NCBI GenBank assembly: GCA_018340375.1
Contig: JAFFJZ010000012.1
Span: 496,001 to 560,000, forward strand
Direction of reading: 5' to 3'
DNA length: 64,000 bases
Origin: Gonatopus flavifemur
Lineage: Eukaryota; Arthropoda; Insecta; Hymenoptera; Dryinidae
Position numbers and translations under genes: made by a program
Shown: one piece after another, positions 22,701 through 30,740 of the stretch
Layout: each line of letters begins with the position of its first letter
Numbering within the stretch: position 1 is the first letter of the stretch
Notes under the pieces: generated by a model
Databases searched by the model: none
Seen by the model: only the letters and a program-made list of their open reading frames with translations
Told to the model about the DNA's origin: nothing

Positions 22701-25700
22701 TCAACGAATCCTTTTTCTCAGTGTAGTACATCAACAAAAAACTGTGATTTTCCAATTCAAATATGAGTAATTTCAAACAAAGATTTTTTACAGTGTAGCG
22801 CCTGGATGCTAGCCATTCCATACTGGTCAGTTGATTTGAAAACTGCTGTATGAATTCGTACAAAGTTTCTAAATAAAAATTTTTCATGACCCACTGAATC
22901 ATAATGGTCGGTTGATTTGAAAACTACTGTATGGATTTGTACAAAGTTTCTAAAAATTCTTCATGACTTACTGAACCTTTAGAAATTACTTTGAACGAAT
23001 TTAATCCATAATTACGCGATCCTTAAATCCCTATGGAACAGAATATGTTTGTTTTATTATCGACATATATTGAGAATAGAAATTTGTGAGAATACAGATA
23101 TTTAGGATTAATCATATTCATGACATATTCAGACTTATTTGAGAACAGAAATAATTAGGAATAGAAATATTTGAGAGGAGAGATATTTACGAATAGAGAT
23201 ATTTCAAAACAGACTGAATGGAGAATAGAAGAATATCTCTTTTCTCAAATATTTCTATGCCTATGCCTAAATAACTGTATTTCTAAATATTTTTACACTC
23301 GATAAGTCTATTCTTGAGGGTATCCCATTGGCCCCACAGTTACTAAATCTCTCTACCCAAAATACTCGGAAATAATTCGATAAAATGGAAAAGATCAACC
23401 AACCAGACGCTTTATTGGTACGTAACAAGGTCTGACTGGTTGATTTGTTCCATTTTATTACATTGTCATAGAGTATTTTGGGTTGAGAAATTTAGTAACT
23501 CTAGGGTCTATGAAATGTTCAAAATGTATTCAAAGTGAGTCATGATCATTAAAAAGCAATATTGTATCGAATATCCAAACCATTCGATATTCATGATGTT
23601 TGAGAATTGGATCATTCCAAAATCAAGATGAGTAAAAATAAAAATGAAGGTTTGTAAGAACACAAATATAGTCCAGCTTGAATGGAACAGCTGAAAAGAT
23701 GGAACTTTGGAAGAAAACATTCAGAATGAATTGTCACATCCAGTCACATCAGTCAAGTTGACTTGTAGTTGTTCTGTAGCGATTTCTATAATCAGAATAT
23801 TGTATCTGCTCAATTTTCGTTGAGTTGATCCTAAACAGTCTCTCTAATCATTCGTCAATTGGTCAGTGGAACGTACCCGATGCAAAGATTTGTGGTATGT
23901 CCACTGCGCTCCTATCTTTTCTGAATTTTCCTTCAACGCTACCTGATGATCATGAAAAGATTCAACGTACAGATGTATGGTACATCTACATCCACCTATG
24001 ATTCTGTTGGAAGAATCTCATAGAGTTATTATTTAACGCAAGGACTTGTATATCCACTGCACTTCTGCCTTTTCTTCATTTTCCTATGACGCTACCTAAT
24101 GGCATTGATCATTGTGGTACGTAACATAAAGATATATGATACATATGCATCCTTCTTGCTTTTTTTTCTTCATCTACCTGTGATTCTATTGGAAGAATCT
24201 GATAATAGTGTACCTAACGCAAGGACCTGTGGTATATCCACTGCACTCCTGCCTTTTCTTCATTTTTCTTCTACACTACCTGATGATATTGATCATGGTG
24301 GTACGTAACATACAGATGTATAGTATATCTGCATCCTCTCTACTTTGGCTTGATCCACCTGTAATTTTACTCAAAGAATCTACGGAAACCATTTTGTACT
24401 TAGTTCATAATTTTGATTCGAATGTCATATTTTAGTATACCCGAAGTGCTCGGTGACTAACCTTATTTTCGAATGTTTTTCAAACTTGCTATAATTGAAT
24501 TTCCATTCATCATCTATTCACTATTCTGTTTCATTATTTGCCCACGATTCTGATTGCAGGATATTGGATACTAGCAGACTGTCCATTAGAGATTATGGTA
24601 TATCCATTATACTTTTGCCTGTAAAAAAATAGCAAATAAACCTCAATAATCACCTTTGACCAGACTTGCTATGACCCATGTAATCTGTCTCCTTCAACTC
24701 TAGTTGTATAGATAGAACCAGACGGTAGCAGATTATCCGTCAAGGGATTATCGTACATCCAGTACACTCATACCTAAGAAGTAACGTATAACTTTGAATC
24801 ATTTTCCTTCACTAGACCCTGCATGATTTGTTCCATGATTCACCTTCAAATCTGGTTGCAGAAACCAATATCAACAAACCATCTGTCATCTGTCATGGAT
24901 GACCCCTCATCAAACTTTTCTCGTTTTTCTTTCTCACAAATAACCTAATTCATCAATTAAACTCTGATGAATTTCTCTGTTATAGCATAATTACTGTCAA
25001 ATCAATGATAAAAACCTGTACCATGAAAACCTGTAATACATCCATTTTATTTTATAATATGATTATTGAATATTATCATCATAACCTGTCAATCGCTTCG
25101 TTGACAAACTATTTGTTTACGTTTCTACCTTCCATATACATAAGTGCTTCATTCAAATGGACACTGGTCTCTGATTGGCTGTTGGGGAAAAGAAAGAAAA
25201 GAGACGGATGACATCTAACCATTAAAAAGAAAGAGACAGAATGGATGAACAAATCTATACACGGAAAGAACTCTGAAGCTACCGTAGTATGTGAGCCTGT
25301 CTCACTATAGTAGCTTGGCTGCCCACATACGAGCGTAGTGCCGCTGTGTACCAAAGTTGATTCGACAGTCAGCCAATGTGGTATGACGAAGCGCCGAACT
25401 GAATTTGCTCCTGAGCCATACCATCGTGGTATTACACGGGAGCAAATTCAGTTCGGCGCTTCGTCATACCACATTGGCTGACTGTCGAATCAACTTTGGT
25501 ACACAGCGGCACTACGCTCGTATGTGGGCATTCAAGCTACTATAGTGCGACGGGCTTACATACTACGGTAGCTTCAGAGTTCTTTTCGTGTAGGTACGAA
25601 GAAATCGCTGATGAACCAAACGAGTGGTATCGAAGAATTTTGAAACGCATGAAATTTGAAAACGTTTGTGTTTCGGGATCGCGTGAATGGATCAACTTCG

Positions 25701-28700
25701 GAGTGTGCTTAATCGAAAGTGTATATTCGAATTATATAATGAAAGTGTCATTATTTTTTCAATAAACATAATGTGTGATGAGTTATTGTGCGTGAAAGTT
25801 TCTTTTTGTGGGTTAAAGGTGGAATTACATGCGTGCATTTGTCGCATGCGACATCATTAGATGAAAAAAGAAGTCCTAGGGAAAAACAGTTTGCCTCCTC
25901 TTTCATCTAATGATGTCGCATGCGACAAACGCACGCATGTAATAGAAGCTTTAAACTCGGTTTACGTGTGTAGATACACGGTAGCGCACGACTTCTGCTT
26001 TTTTTTTCATTTATATGTTTTCACAGTTTTTCTCATGTCCTTGGCGTCGAGACGCTACCGCGTCCCTTGATTTGGACACTAATTTGGGAATTTCAATTTC
26101 ATCAAGTTTCAATAAACGTGAATCTCAACAAAATTATTGGTCCCTTGACCCTCTTTTGTGTTGCGATATTGTTCGATCTGCCATGCCACGCGATACTTTT
26201 CTTGAAATCGAATCGAAAATAAAGTATTCAAAAACTAGCGATGAAAAAAAAGATGATAAAGCTTGGCGGCGAGTTCGGGTATTGTTGGACAAGTTCCGTA
26301 AGAATATTCAAAAATTTGGATTTTTTGAATCTGCGTTATCGGTGAACGAAATGATGTCTAAATCTTATGCCAAAACCAGCTTGAAGCAATGCATCCGTGG
26401 AAAACCGATACGATTGGGTTTGAAACTTTGGGGACTTTATTCAGCAAACGGATATTTGTGTGATCTCGATCTGTACTGTGGAAAGGGATCACGAGTTAAT
26501 AAACTAAACAAATGCGCCCTCGGTACAAAAGTTGTCATGCATGTATTGGATAAATTTTTCAAGGATACACCCTCCTTTAAGGCGATTCAGCACAAGCCAA
26601 GTTACTAGATCTCTCCCCCCAGTTTTCTCAATAATCAATGAATAGAATCAATTTTAATGAGCAGGTGCATCTTCTTAGGCTATTGAAAAAAATGCAGCTA
26701 CTCATTATTTTTCATTTTATGTGTTCGTTTCTGAGAAAACTGGGGGGAGAAATTTGGAATCTAGTAACTTTTGCAGGGAGTAATGAATCCCCTTAAAATA
26801 TCGAAATATCATTTGTATCATGACAATTATTTTACTAGCGTTGATCTCATGTTACACTTGAAAAAATTGGGACTGAAATCTACAGGAACTATTCGAGACA
26901 ACAGAATATCGGCTAAAAACTTAATTGATAAAAAAGCTCCCAGAGGCACATTTGTTTCAAAACATGATCAAAAGAGTGGAATCAATTATATCAGTGTGAT
27001 GGATTCTAAGCAGGTCTCTATAGCTTCATCAGCTACAGGAGTGGCTCCAATGTTACCTTCAAAACGATATAGGACAAAAAATCATTCAAGAATATCTCTT
27101 CCATTCCCTCACGCTTTTCATGTTCACAATCGATTCATGGGTGAAGTAGATCTCCACGACAGTCACTGCAACAACGTGCAGACATGTATACGTATTAAAA
27201 AGTGGACTTATGTAGTTTTCACATTTCCTCATGATTTAGGAGCATTTTATGAATTTCAGTATGCCATACTGAATCCGCCATCATGGATTTTGAAAATCTG
27301 ATGCTGGATTCGTACCCAGACAGCACTGGGACGTTCTTCGAACGTTCAGAAAACGTACTTGGTCACAAGAAGAACATTCAAAAAATGTTCCAGGACGTTT
27401 TGAAAATGTCGCATAGATATTCCAGGAATGTACAAATGTCCGGTAAAGTCTTATTTAGGTTTCCATGGAACGTTTATGAAACATGTTAAATGAGAATTTG
27501 TTAAAAATCGAACTTGTGCCAAATCTTTCAATATTCTCCATTTCGAGGAGATGCAAATGAACTGCGGTGGAGCCTGTGTCGATAGATTTGATAAATTACA
27601 TTTGCACCTCTTCAATACATTGCAGGTAGTGAAATTTGGTTTCGCGTCAATTTTGAGGTTATACGAATCTTAATATATTGGCTTAATTCTTGATAACTCA
27701 CATTCTGCCAATGGTTTTGAACTCCAGGAATAGAATCTTTCCAAATATTCAATACAAAACGTATTTTTATGGTTGTTTGATACTTTTTTCCAAAATCAAA
27801 CTATAAATATACATTTGTACAGGTTAGAGATAGAATACTTGGTTTTCATATAATGTCTGGAAAACGTTGTGAAAACGTACCATAGCATATGTAAACAATG
27901 TCTCCATAACTTGCTTGCCAACACATTGAACGAATGTTTCTCAGACGTTTGGAAAATGTGCTTTTGGGAACCAGCATCTGTGGGACTTTGGACACGTTTT
28001 TAGAACGTTTTGAGAACTTTCGGTGCTGTTCGGGTAATCAGAGACCTCAAAAACCTCAGTATATCGATTTCGATCCATCTTCGAGGCTTTTTTTGACTTT
28101 GCATCCGCCATTTTGAATTTTGAAAATCCGATGATGGATTCGTAGTCAGCGACCTCAAAAACCTCCGGGTACTTCTCTTGAAGAATATTGAACGGATAAA
28201 ATTAGATGTTCTATCCATTTCCTCTAGATTCTCAGAATTGCCAGTTATTTTGATGAATATATGGTGAATTGAGAGAGGTTAGGTCTTCTTCGAAGCAGGG
28301 AAAAAATTCTGTCGTAAAGTTGAGATATTTCGTGCACCCTTGGTTGATGTTTTGAATAATTTTAAGTGCACTTTCAATTTGTGAAAAAATCACCAAGTCA
28401 AATATCCTCCAATTTTTTGTTGACTTTTTTTTTTAAATCGGCGATATCGGTATTCCAGCGCCATCTGAATGCAATTTTGACCTCAGCAATCGAGAGAGCA
28501 ACCTCAAAAATAGTAGGTAAGGTATTTTTGCCATGAGTTTTCAATGATTTATATATCATTTGCAACGTTTAAAATTACAGTTGAAATCCTGCATTTCCCG
28601 GACTTATAGGGTTAAGATTTTACAATCTTACACGGAGAAAAAGGTATCTTGAAAAATACCATAATTTATGGATTTTTGGCGTTGGTCTGACCCGAGTCAA

Positions 28701-30740
28701 AATATTCACGTCAAGATACTTCTAGAGGTACCATAATCGCTGGGACTTTTATGAGGAAAGTACCATACTTCTTTATGAAAGTCCAAGAAATTATGGAACT
28801 TTTAGAGGTTCGTTCACGTAAATATTTTGACTCGGGTCAGACCAACGCCAAAAATCCATAAATTCCCATACAGGAAACCCCGAGAATGTAAACACAGCCA
28901 ATAATCGGCCCATGTATGGCTACCATTTAATGGCCAATAATGGATTCACATCATTGGCACAACTGTGGCCCACCACTGGCTGATAAGAAAGGCCAGCAAT
29001 GAAAACAGCCGATAATCAGCCGATGTACGGCTACGGTAAACGGCCAACAATTGATTCCCCGTTACTGGCTGGAATATGGCCTATTACTGAGTGAAATGGA
29101 TTCCAAAGTTGAATGTATTGTATTCGTAATCACCCCTGAAAAAAGTTTGTTTTGGCCTTATTTCTATTACGTTGAATAAATAATTCATATCCATCAAATA
29201 CGTTTTACATGATTCAAATGAATTCTTATTCATATAGATAATCAATTACTTTCTCATGTAAATAACAAAAAAATTTGAAGGAATAAGCAACTGAATTCAA
29301 CTGATTTATCGAGAATATTTTTGACTCGTATAATTTTACATTCGAGATTGTCGAAATATCAGGCATGCAAATCTATTTGGAAGAAAACATCCATTTCTGA
29401 TCTTGTGAAAACTGGAATGACAAACATCCCAAAAACAAAAAAGTGTTTTGGGTCACGCTTAACCACTCATTTGAACTAATACTGAACCGATTATTCTGGA
29501 ACGCAGTCATATTACCATTGGATATCATTATTATTATTCCCTCCTAATCTGCCATTGATGGCTAACATTCGAACATTATCCCGAAATTTCTGGCCATAAA
29601 TCGGGATCATTTAGCCCCATTACTGGGCCAATCAATAATTTCATACATGGCCCATTATTTATTGCCATTACTGGACCCACGTTATCATCCAGCAATTAAC
29701 CATTGATGAGCCATTAATGGGCGCCATTAACGGGCAAAGAACGCCGTTTGTGGTCCAGTAACGTGCCATTATTGGGCCAATTGTTCAACCCTGTATGGGT
29801 TATGGTATTTTTCAAGATATCTGTTTTCTGAGTGTAGTTTTTAGCCTGCAGATATCATTGGGGAATTCAAAGTTATTGGCAATGGGTAATTCGTTGTTGT
29901 AAACTTCGAATTTGTATCATTTACGTACCTTCTGAAGGGAGCTTGCGCGATATTCTACTTCCTTCCTTCCCTTTCCCACCTTCTGATGATGACAGAACAT
30001 GTATATACACGGAAAACAATAATTCGCTATAACATCTGATAGGAATTAACTGTGGTAGCTAATTCATGTATTTGATATTCGGATAACCAAAAATATTGCT
30101 GCCACTGTTATAATTTAGCTATCATAGCAATAAGCTTTCGTTGCCACAGCTAAAAAATAGCTGCTATAGTTAATTCTTCTAGCTATTCAAATATCGAAAT
30201 CTTTTGTTTCTTTGGGGGTATAATTGCTGCTCAGCATAGATTTTATCAGTCTAGATCCAGGCTTCGCGCACGTACACTCATATTCGCTTTACTTCTACAA
30301 ACTTCTCGCGAGAATATTCATAAAATTGGAATAAAATTATGAATTTTTACAGATCGGTGGTAATATAGCTGTAGAGTCTATTGTATACGACAATGCGGCA
30401 TTTGCTACACTATATTCGGCATACAAGAATTCAAGTAAAGAACCGGAATCAACCGACAGGATTTTCCTAATCAATTGGGCTAACGTAAATTCAAAACACA
30501 CTCGGGTCAAAAATTCCACTCCCGTCACTTCAACATTGCTAATATTATTTGTTTCCCTTGCAGAGATTCTACGGTTACTGGAACGACTTCGCCGATAACC
30601 AACATCAAAGGTTGTTTCGTTTGACCCCGACAAGTATGAGAATCAACAAAATCATAGCCAATTCGGGTGTTTTTCAACACGCTTTCAATTGTTCTCAACA
30701 ATCACCTATGAGCAATCCCCAATGTAAATTCTGGGACTGA
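10660..30740 (+). CDS. M13 (neprilysin-like) pseudoenzyme, copy A, 17 exons
   Basis: Joined exons: 10660-10769, 11085-11234, 12094-12177, 12340-12515, 12595-12792, 12991-13119, 13198-13348, 14744-14858, 15193-15283, 15353-15529, 15607-15710, 15958-15992, 16077-16128, 17202-17269, 17414-17559, 30353-30484, 30564-30740. The total is about 2095 nt (about 697 residues), near the usual 700-750 of M13 proteins. All junctions have GT/AG and matching phase, and no internal stop occurs. Family landmarks in order: [12 protein letters not shown] (about residue 54), CMNN, TVKELQ, RTLAN, VNSC, NIKAAL, IELPMGYL, CFRTQYG, GGNIAV and C-terminal CKFWD. M13 enzymes are zinc ectopeptidases or secreted peptidases that cut small peptides. 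Here HExxH, the GENxAD glutamate and the DxHxP histidine are all absent, so catalysis is not expected. Intron 15 (12.8 kb) carries a piggyBac element. The N-terminus, a signal or anchor segment and the start codon are unresolved. Confidence 0.85.
10779..11005. mobile_element. Hairpin MITE in intron 1, copy A
   Basis: Ends GGTAAGAGACCCTATACCCG and its inverted counterpart near 10983-11005, starting a few bases after the exon 1 donor. Also present in copy B (about 53391-53618), so it predates the duplication. Confidence 0.6.
11085..11234 (+). CDS. M13-like copy A, exon 2
   Basis: Encodes [20 protein letters not shown] followed by a Lys-rich segment with [13 protein letters not shown]. DPCxDFYxYACG is the diagnostic N-terminal M13 signature with its two conserved cysteines. 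The usual upstream C-x-T-x-x-C pair is not visible. Acceptor TGTGTAG, donor GAG^GTGAAT, phases 1 in and 1 out. Confidence 0.9.
12094..12177 (+). CDS. M13-like copy A, exon 3
   Basis: Encodes [18 protein letters not shown] and ends YRVCMNN. The AV..V...Y..CMN pattern is the conserved M13 segment with the next structural cysteine. Acceptor CTTTTAG, donor ATG^GTAAGA, phase 1 to 1. Confidence 0.9.
12340..12515 (+). CDS. M13-like copy A, exon 4
   Basis: Encodes [20 protein letters not shown] then [12 protein letters not shown], matching the M13 'PL..LL.....WP.L.....W' block. The acceptor AACAATAG lacks a strong pyrimidine tract. It was chosen because it alone restores the phase from exon 3 and leaves the expected spacing from CMNN to the Gly-x-x-Pro-Leu block. 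Confidence 0.75.
12595..12792 (+). CDS. M13-like copy A, exon 5
   Basis: 66 codons in phase 0, starting [20 protein letters not shown]. It corresponds to the M13 segment after the 'I.Q' motif, where active members read LGLPSRDYYL. That motif has degenerated here. Identical at DNA level to copy B exon 5. Confidence 0.85.
12991..13119 (+). CDS. M13-like copy A, exon 6
   Basis: 43 codons, including [20 protein letters not shown], matching the M13 'Y..MT..EL' block. The donor GTG^GTAGAT is suboptimal but keeps phase 0 with exon 7. Copy B uses the same site. Confidence 0.8.
13198..13348 (+). CDS. M13-like copy A, exon 7
   Basis: Encodes [20 protein letters not shown] and ends MKEYDARTL, the M13 'W..YL......V.V..P.Y...L..L....RTL' block. 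The first dozen codons differ strongly from copy B (which has one codon fewer), while the remainder is conserved. Donor TTAG^GTGAGG, phase 0 to 1. Confidence 0.88.
13776..14042. mobile_element. 267-bp TA-flanked MITE in intron 7 (copy A only)
   Basis: Starts CACTGAGAAAACAGATATC and ends AGATACCTTTTTCTCCGTG, with TA on both sides. The arms carry ACCATAATTTATGGATTTT and CTGACCCGAGTC. The same family occurs at 28631-29834. Copy B lacks it at the corresponding site. Confidence 0.85.
14043..14743. other. Rest of intron 7, copy A
   Basis: Holds a short inverted pair around GCACTTGCAAGCGTCTAGTT (about 14050-14165) and a TA-type element beginning CACGGAGAAAAATAGAACTC near 14192. Related CTTGCAAG...CTAGTT words recur near 51845 and 62465. 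No coding sequence seen. Confidence 0.5.
14744..14858 (+). CDS. M13-like copy A, exon 8
   Basis: Joins exon 7 as [18 protein letters not shown], the family's RTLxNY segment, and runs to [11 protein letters not shown]. The frame stays open to a TGA at 14926, but the M13 alignment and phase place the donor at GAAGA^GTATAT. The following exon then joins as EE-VNSC. The family's usual RWxxC stretch is missing at this junction. Confidence 0.75.
15193..15283 (+). CDS. M13-like copy A, exon 9
   Basis: Encodes [20 protein letters not shown] then [10 protein letters not shown], the M13 'VN..L..A...LY....FP' block. Acceptor TTTCACAG, donor GAG^GTAATG. In copy B the FPQHV segment is replaced by SHWGF. 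Confidence 0.85.
15353..15529 (+). CDS. M13-like copy A, exon 10
   Basis: 59 codons, phase 0 to 0. Contains [13 protein letters not shown], then [13 protein letters not shown] and [11 protein letters not shown]. This aligns with the M13 'I..A....L....WMD..TK..A..K...I...IGYP' block. The WMD tryptophan is Phe here. Acceptor TTCAAAG, donor CAG^GTAAGA. Confidence 0.88.
15607..15710 (+). CDS. M13-like copy A, exon 11
   Basis: Encodes [20 protein letters not shown] and ends in phase 2 at CGA^GTAAGT, a consensus donor. Position in the family is between the IGYP block and the pre-catalytic strand. Similarity to M13 is weak in this piece and rests mainly on phase and order. Confidence 0.75.
15958..15992 (+). 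CDS. M13-like copy A, exon 12
   Basis: A 35-bp micro-exon encoding [11 protein letters not shown]. Two nested acceptors exist (CCAG^AG and CCAGAG^C). Only the second keeps phase with exon 11. Donor ATAG^GTGAGT. In active M13 proteins this strand carries the substrate-binding NAxY motif, which is not present here. Confidence 0.65.
16077..16128 (+). CDS. M13-like copy A, exon 13
   Basis: 52 bp, joining exon 12 as [19 protein letters not shown]. This is the family's 'N.I..P.G.L......P..P' strand just before the zinc helix. The donor CCTAA^GTGATT is weak. Without splicing, the frame ends at a TGA that overlaps the donor. Confidence 0.7.
16129..17201. other. Intron 13, copy A
   Basis: Mostly an inverted structure: CTGAAACTGGCAGCTGTAGA near 16370 and its degenerate complement near 16770 (GCTGCTAATTTCAGCTTC). 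A relative lies at about 52145-52350. An internal TGCACGGAAAAAA...TTTTTTCCGTG pair suggests a nested MITE at about 16418-16663. No exon was found inside. Confidence 0.5.
17202..17269 (+). CDS. M13-like copy A, exon 14 (zinc-helix exon, no histidine)
   Basis: Joins exon 13 as [14 protein letters not shown] and ends LNKMVISRG. Ungapped alignment from the conserved PK...Y to the later RG...F places HExxH over FFLNK, and no other register supplies an HExxH because the exon encodes no histidine. Acceptor TTTTTGCAG, donor AGAG^GTGAGA. Confidence 0.85.
17414..17559 (+). CDS. M13-like copy A, exon 15
   Basis: Encodes [20 protein letters not shown] then [13 protein letters not shown], the M13 'G.L..WW.......F.....C...QY' block with its cysteine kept. 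Acceptor TTTTCAG, donor CGCAA^GTGAGT, ending in phase 0. Confidence 0.88.
18376..18690 (+). repeat. Three tandem ~120-bp units near the piggyBac left end
   Basis: Units start near 18376, 18497 and 18615. Each contains GAGGTTTTTGAGG, a TTACGAATCCATCATC-type word, a TTTTCAAAATTCAAGATG word and an ATGGCGGA-like core. One inverted unit is at the right end (about 28040-28175). A 186-codon ORF spans the array but is a by-product of the repeats. Confidence 0.8.
19112..19275. mobile_element. Hairpin MITE (AATTAATGTCGATATG arms)
   Basis: Arms TTCAATTAATGTCGATATGA and its inverse at about 19245-19270 enclose CCTTGGCGCGGCCGAT and its inverse. A cousin with GTCGATGTGAAACACTTG arms lies at 20090-20277. 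Confidence 0.7.
20090..20277. mobile_element. Hairpin MITE (GTCGATGTGAAACACTTG arms)
   Basis: Long inverted arms from AGTAGAACAAAAATTTTATA to its complement near 20275. The centre lies near 20190 with no coding content. Directly repeated flanks (about 19340-19440 and 20415-20520, sharing AACTGAAGTNACAATATACC) suggest a local duplication here. Confidence 0.7.
21074..22084. mobile_element. 1.0 kb CCC-ended foldback with TTTCTCATAA arrays
   Basis: Ends CCCTGGCGAAAG and (reverse complement) CCCTAGCGCCAAAG, with AA on both sides (21072-21073, 22085-22086). The left half repeats ATTTCTCATAATTTTCCATA words many times and the right half repeats their complement. The hairpin centre lies near 21530-21600 (AAGTGATCCGGATCACTT). 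A shorter relative lies at about 49900-50095. Confidence 0.8.
22346..22723. mobile_element. 378-bp TA-flanked MITE
   Basis: Inverted relative of 5228-5604, with the same ends and length and TA on both sides. It lies inside the piggyBac element. Confidence 0.8.
23337..23507. mobile_element. Hairpin MITE (GTTACTAAATCTCTCTACCC arms)
   Basis: The left arm near 23337 and its complement ending near 23507 both carry CAAAATACTC and AAAATGGAA...TCAACCAACCAGAC words. There is a short central loop and no coding content. Confidence 0.7.
23870..24800 (+). repeat. Degenerate tandem repeat, ~155-185 bp period
   Basis: Three clear units (starting near 23880, 24036 and 24218) share GCAAGGACNTGTGGTATATCC, CCTTTTCTTCATTTTC, GATGATATTGATCATGGTGG and CCACCTGTGATTCTATTGGA. 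Two weaker units follow near 24585 and 24735. It could be the interior of an old transposon. No coding content is supported. Confidence 0.65.
25260..25590. mobile_element. 331-bp near-perfect palindromic MITE
   Basis: Starts CACGGAAAGAACTCTGAAGC after TA and ends in its complement before TA. The arms are about 150 bp and almost identical, with a short centre near 25425. High arm identity and unusually high GC content for the region suggest a recent insertion. Confidence 0.9.
25823..25943. mobile_element. 121-bp hairpin (ATTACATGCGTGC arms)
   Basis: Arms of about 42 bp contain GTCGCATGCGAC and TCATTAGATGAAA. It lies just upstream of the transposase remnant and may be an insertion into its 5' part. 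Confidence 0.7.
26015..27301 (+). pseudogene. piggyBac transposase remnant, split by a MITE
   Basis: Two pieces in different frames (26015-26608 and 26771-27301) match the DDE_Tnp_1_7 family. The first contains [16 protein letters not shown], a Lys-rich KVRPLLD-like stretch, LSVNEMM and [13 protein letters not shown]. The second contains [25 protein letters not shown] and RIKKW. Of the catalytic aspartates, the second (DNYFTS) and third (GEVDLHD) are kept, but the first (the LSVDE position) is Asn. A 170-bp element at 26600-26769 interrupts the frame. GC-richer coding-like sequence at 25595-25765 could be an upstream fragment, but I do not recognise it. Not functional. Confidence 0.88.
26600..26769. 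mobile_element. 170-bp MITE inside the piggyBac transposase
   Basis: Starts AGTTACTAGATCTCTCCCCC and ends with the inverse (GGGGGGAGA...ATCTAGTAACT). It splits the transposase just before the DNYFTS aspartate motif. A clear target duplication is not visible. Confidence 0.8.
27315..28034. mobile_element. 720-bp CCC-ended element (CCCAGACAGC type)
   Basis: Starts CCCAGACAGCACTGGGACGT, ends GGTGCTGTTCGGG, and is flanked by TA on both sides. The interior repeats GAACGTTTTGAAAACG-like words. Same family as 50953-51377, 31910-39359 and 58462-59018. Confidence 0.8.
28631..29834. mobile_element. TA-flanked MITE split by a CCC-ended element
   Basis: Same family as 13776-14042 (ends CACGGAGAAAAAGGTATC and GATATCTGTTTTCTGAGTG). 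The pieces 28631-28864 and 29802-29834 are separated by the insertion 28865-29799. Confidence 0.8.
28865..29799. mobile_element. 935-bp CCC-ended element with GGCCAATAATGG arrays
   Basis: Starts CCCATACAGG, ends CCTGTATGGG, and is flanked by TT on both sides. The uninterrupted relative at 13776-14042 supplies the empty-site sequence (CATAAATTATGG). About 220 bp at each end is packed with variants of GGCCAATAATGG and its complement, while the middle lacks them. Confidence 0.88.
30353..30484 (+). CDS. M13-like copy A, exon 16
   Basis: Joins exon 15 across a 12.8 kb intron as [13 protein letters not shown], then [12 protein letters not shown] and IFLINWAN. This is the M13 'LGENIAD.GG...AY.AY' block with Glu changed to Gly and the following Asp changed to Val. 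Acceptor TTTTTACAG, donor AAC^GTAAAT, phase 0. Confidence 0.88.
30564..30740 (+). CDS. M13-like copy A, exon 17 (C-terminus and stop)
   Basis: 58 codons plus TGA. Contains [20 protein letters not shown], then FQHAFNCS and C-terminal CKFWD. This is the terminal M13 block 'D.H.P...R.N....N...F...F.C......C..W', with Asp and His replaced while Pro and Arg remain. The tryptophan is followed by one extra Asp before the stop. Confidence 0.9.
   Translation, partial: RFYGYWNDFADNQHQRLFRLTPTSMRINKIIANSGVFQHAFNCSQQSPMSNPQCKFWD

Larger units (their letters stand above)
20764..23000. repeat. Large inverted repeat with two ~65-bp units per arm
   Basis: The left arm (20764-20970) and right arm (22795-23000) are inverted copies. 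Each contains two units with ACTTTGTACGAATTCATACAG and CAAATCAACTGACCAGTATG. Between the arms a TA-type element starts CACTGTAGAAAATC near 20974 and ends GATTTTTTACAGTG near 22796. It encloses 21074-22084 and 22346-22723. Confidence 0.75.
17929..28611 (+). mobile_element. 10.7 kb piggyBac element in intron 15, copy A
   Basis: Flanked by TTAA at 17925-17928 and 28612-28615. The ends begin CCC (CCCATGAATTCCGGGAAATG on the left, CCCTATAAGTCCGGGAAATG on the right, reverse complement). Inverted similarity continues inward for about 550 bp (to about 18480 and from about 28060). TTAA plus CCC ends is the piggyBac hallmark, and a degenerate piggyBac transposase lies inside. The element is far longer than a typical 2.5-3 kb piggyBac because it has gathered at least eight later insertions. 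It lies in the same orientation as the host gene and appears to be tolerated in the intron. Confidence 0.88.

Noticed and set aside
23870..24400. A CRISPR-like or clustered repeat array
   Set aside because: The units are degenerate, nearly contiguous and 155-185 bp long, in eukaryotic DNA. This is an ordinary tandem repeat.
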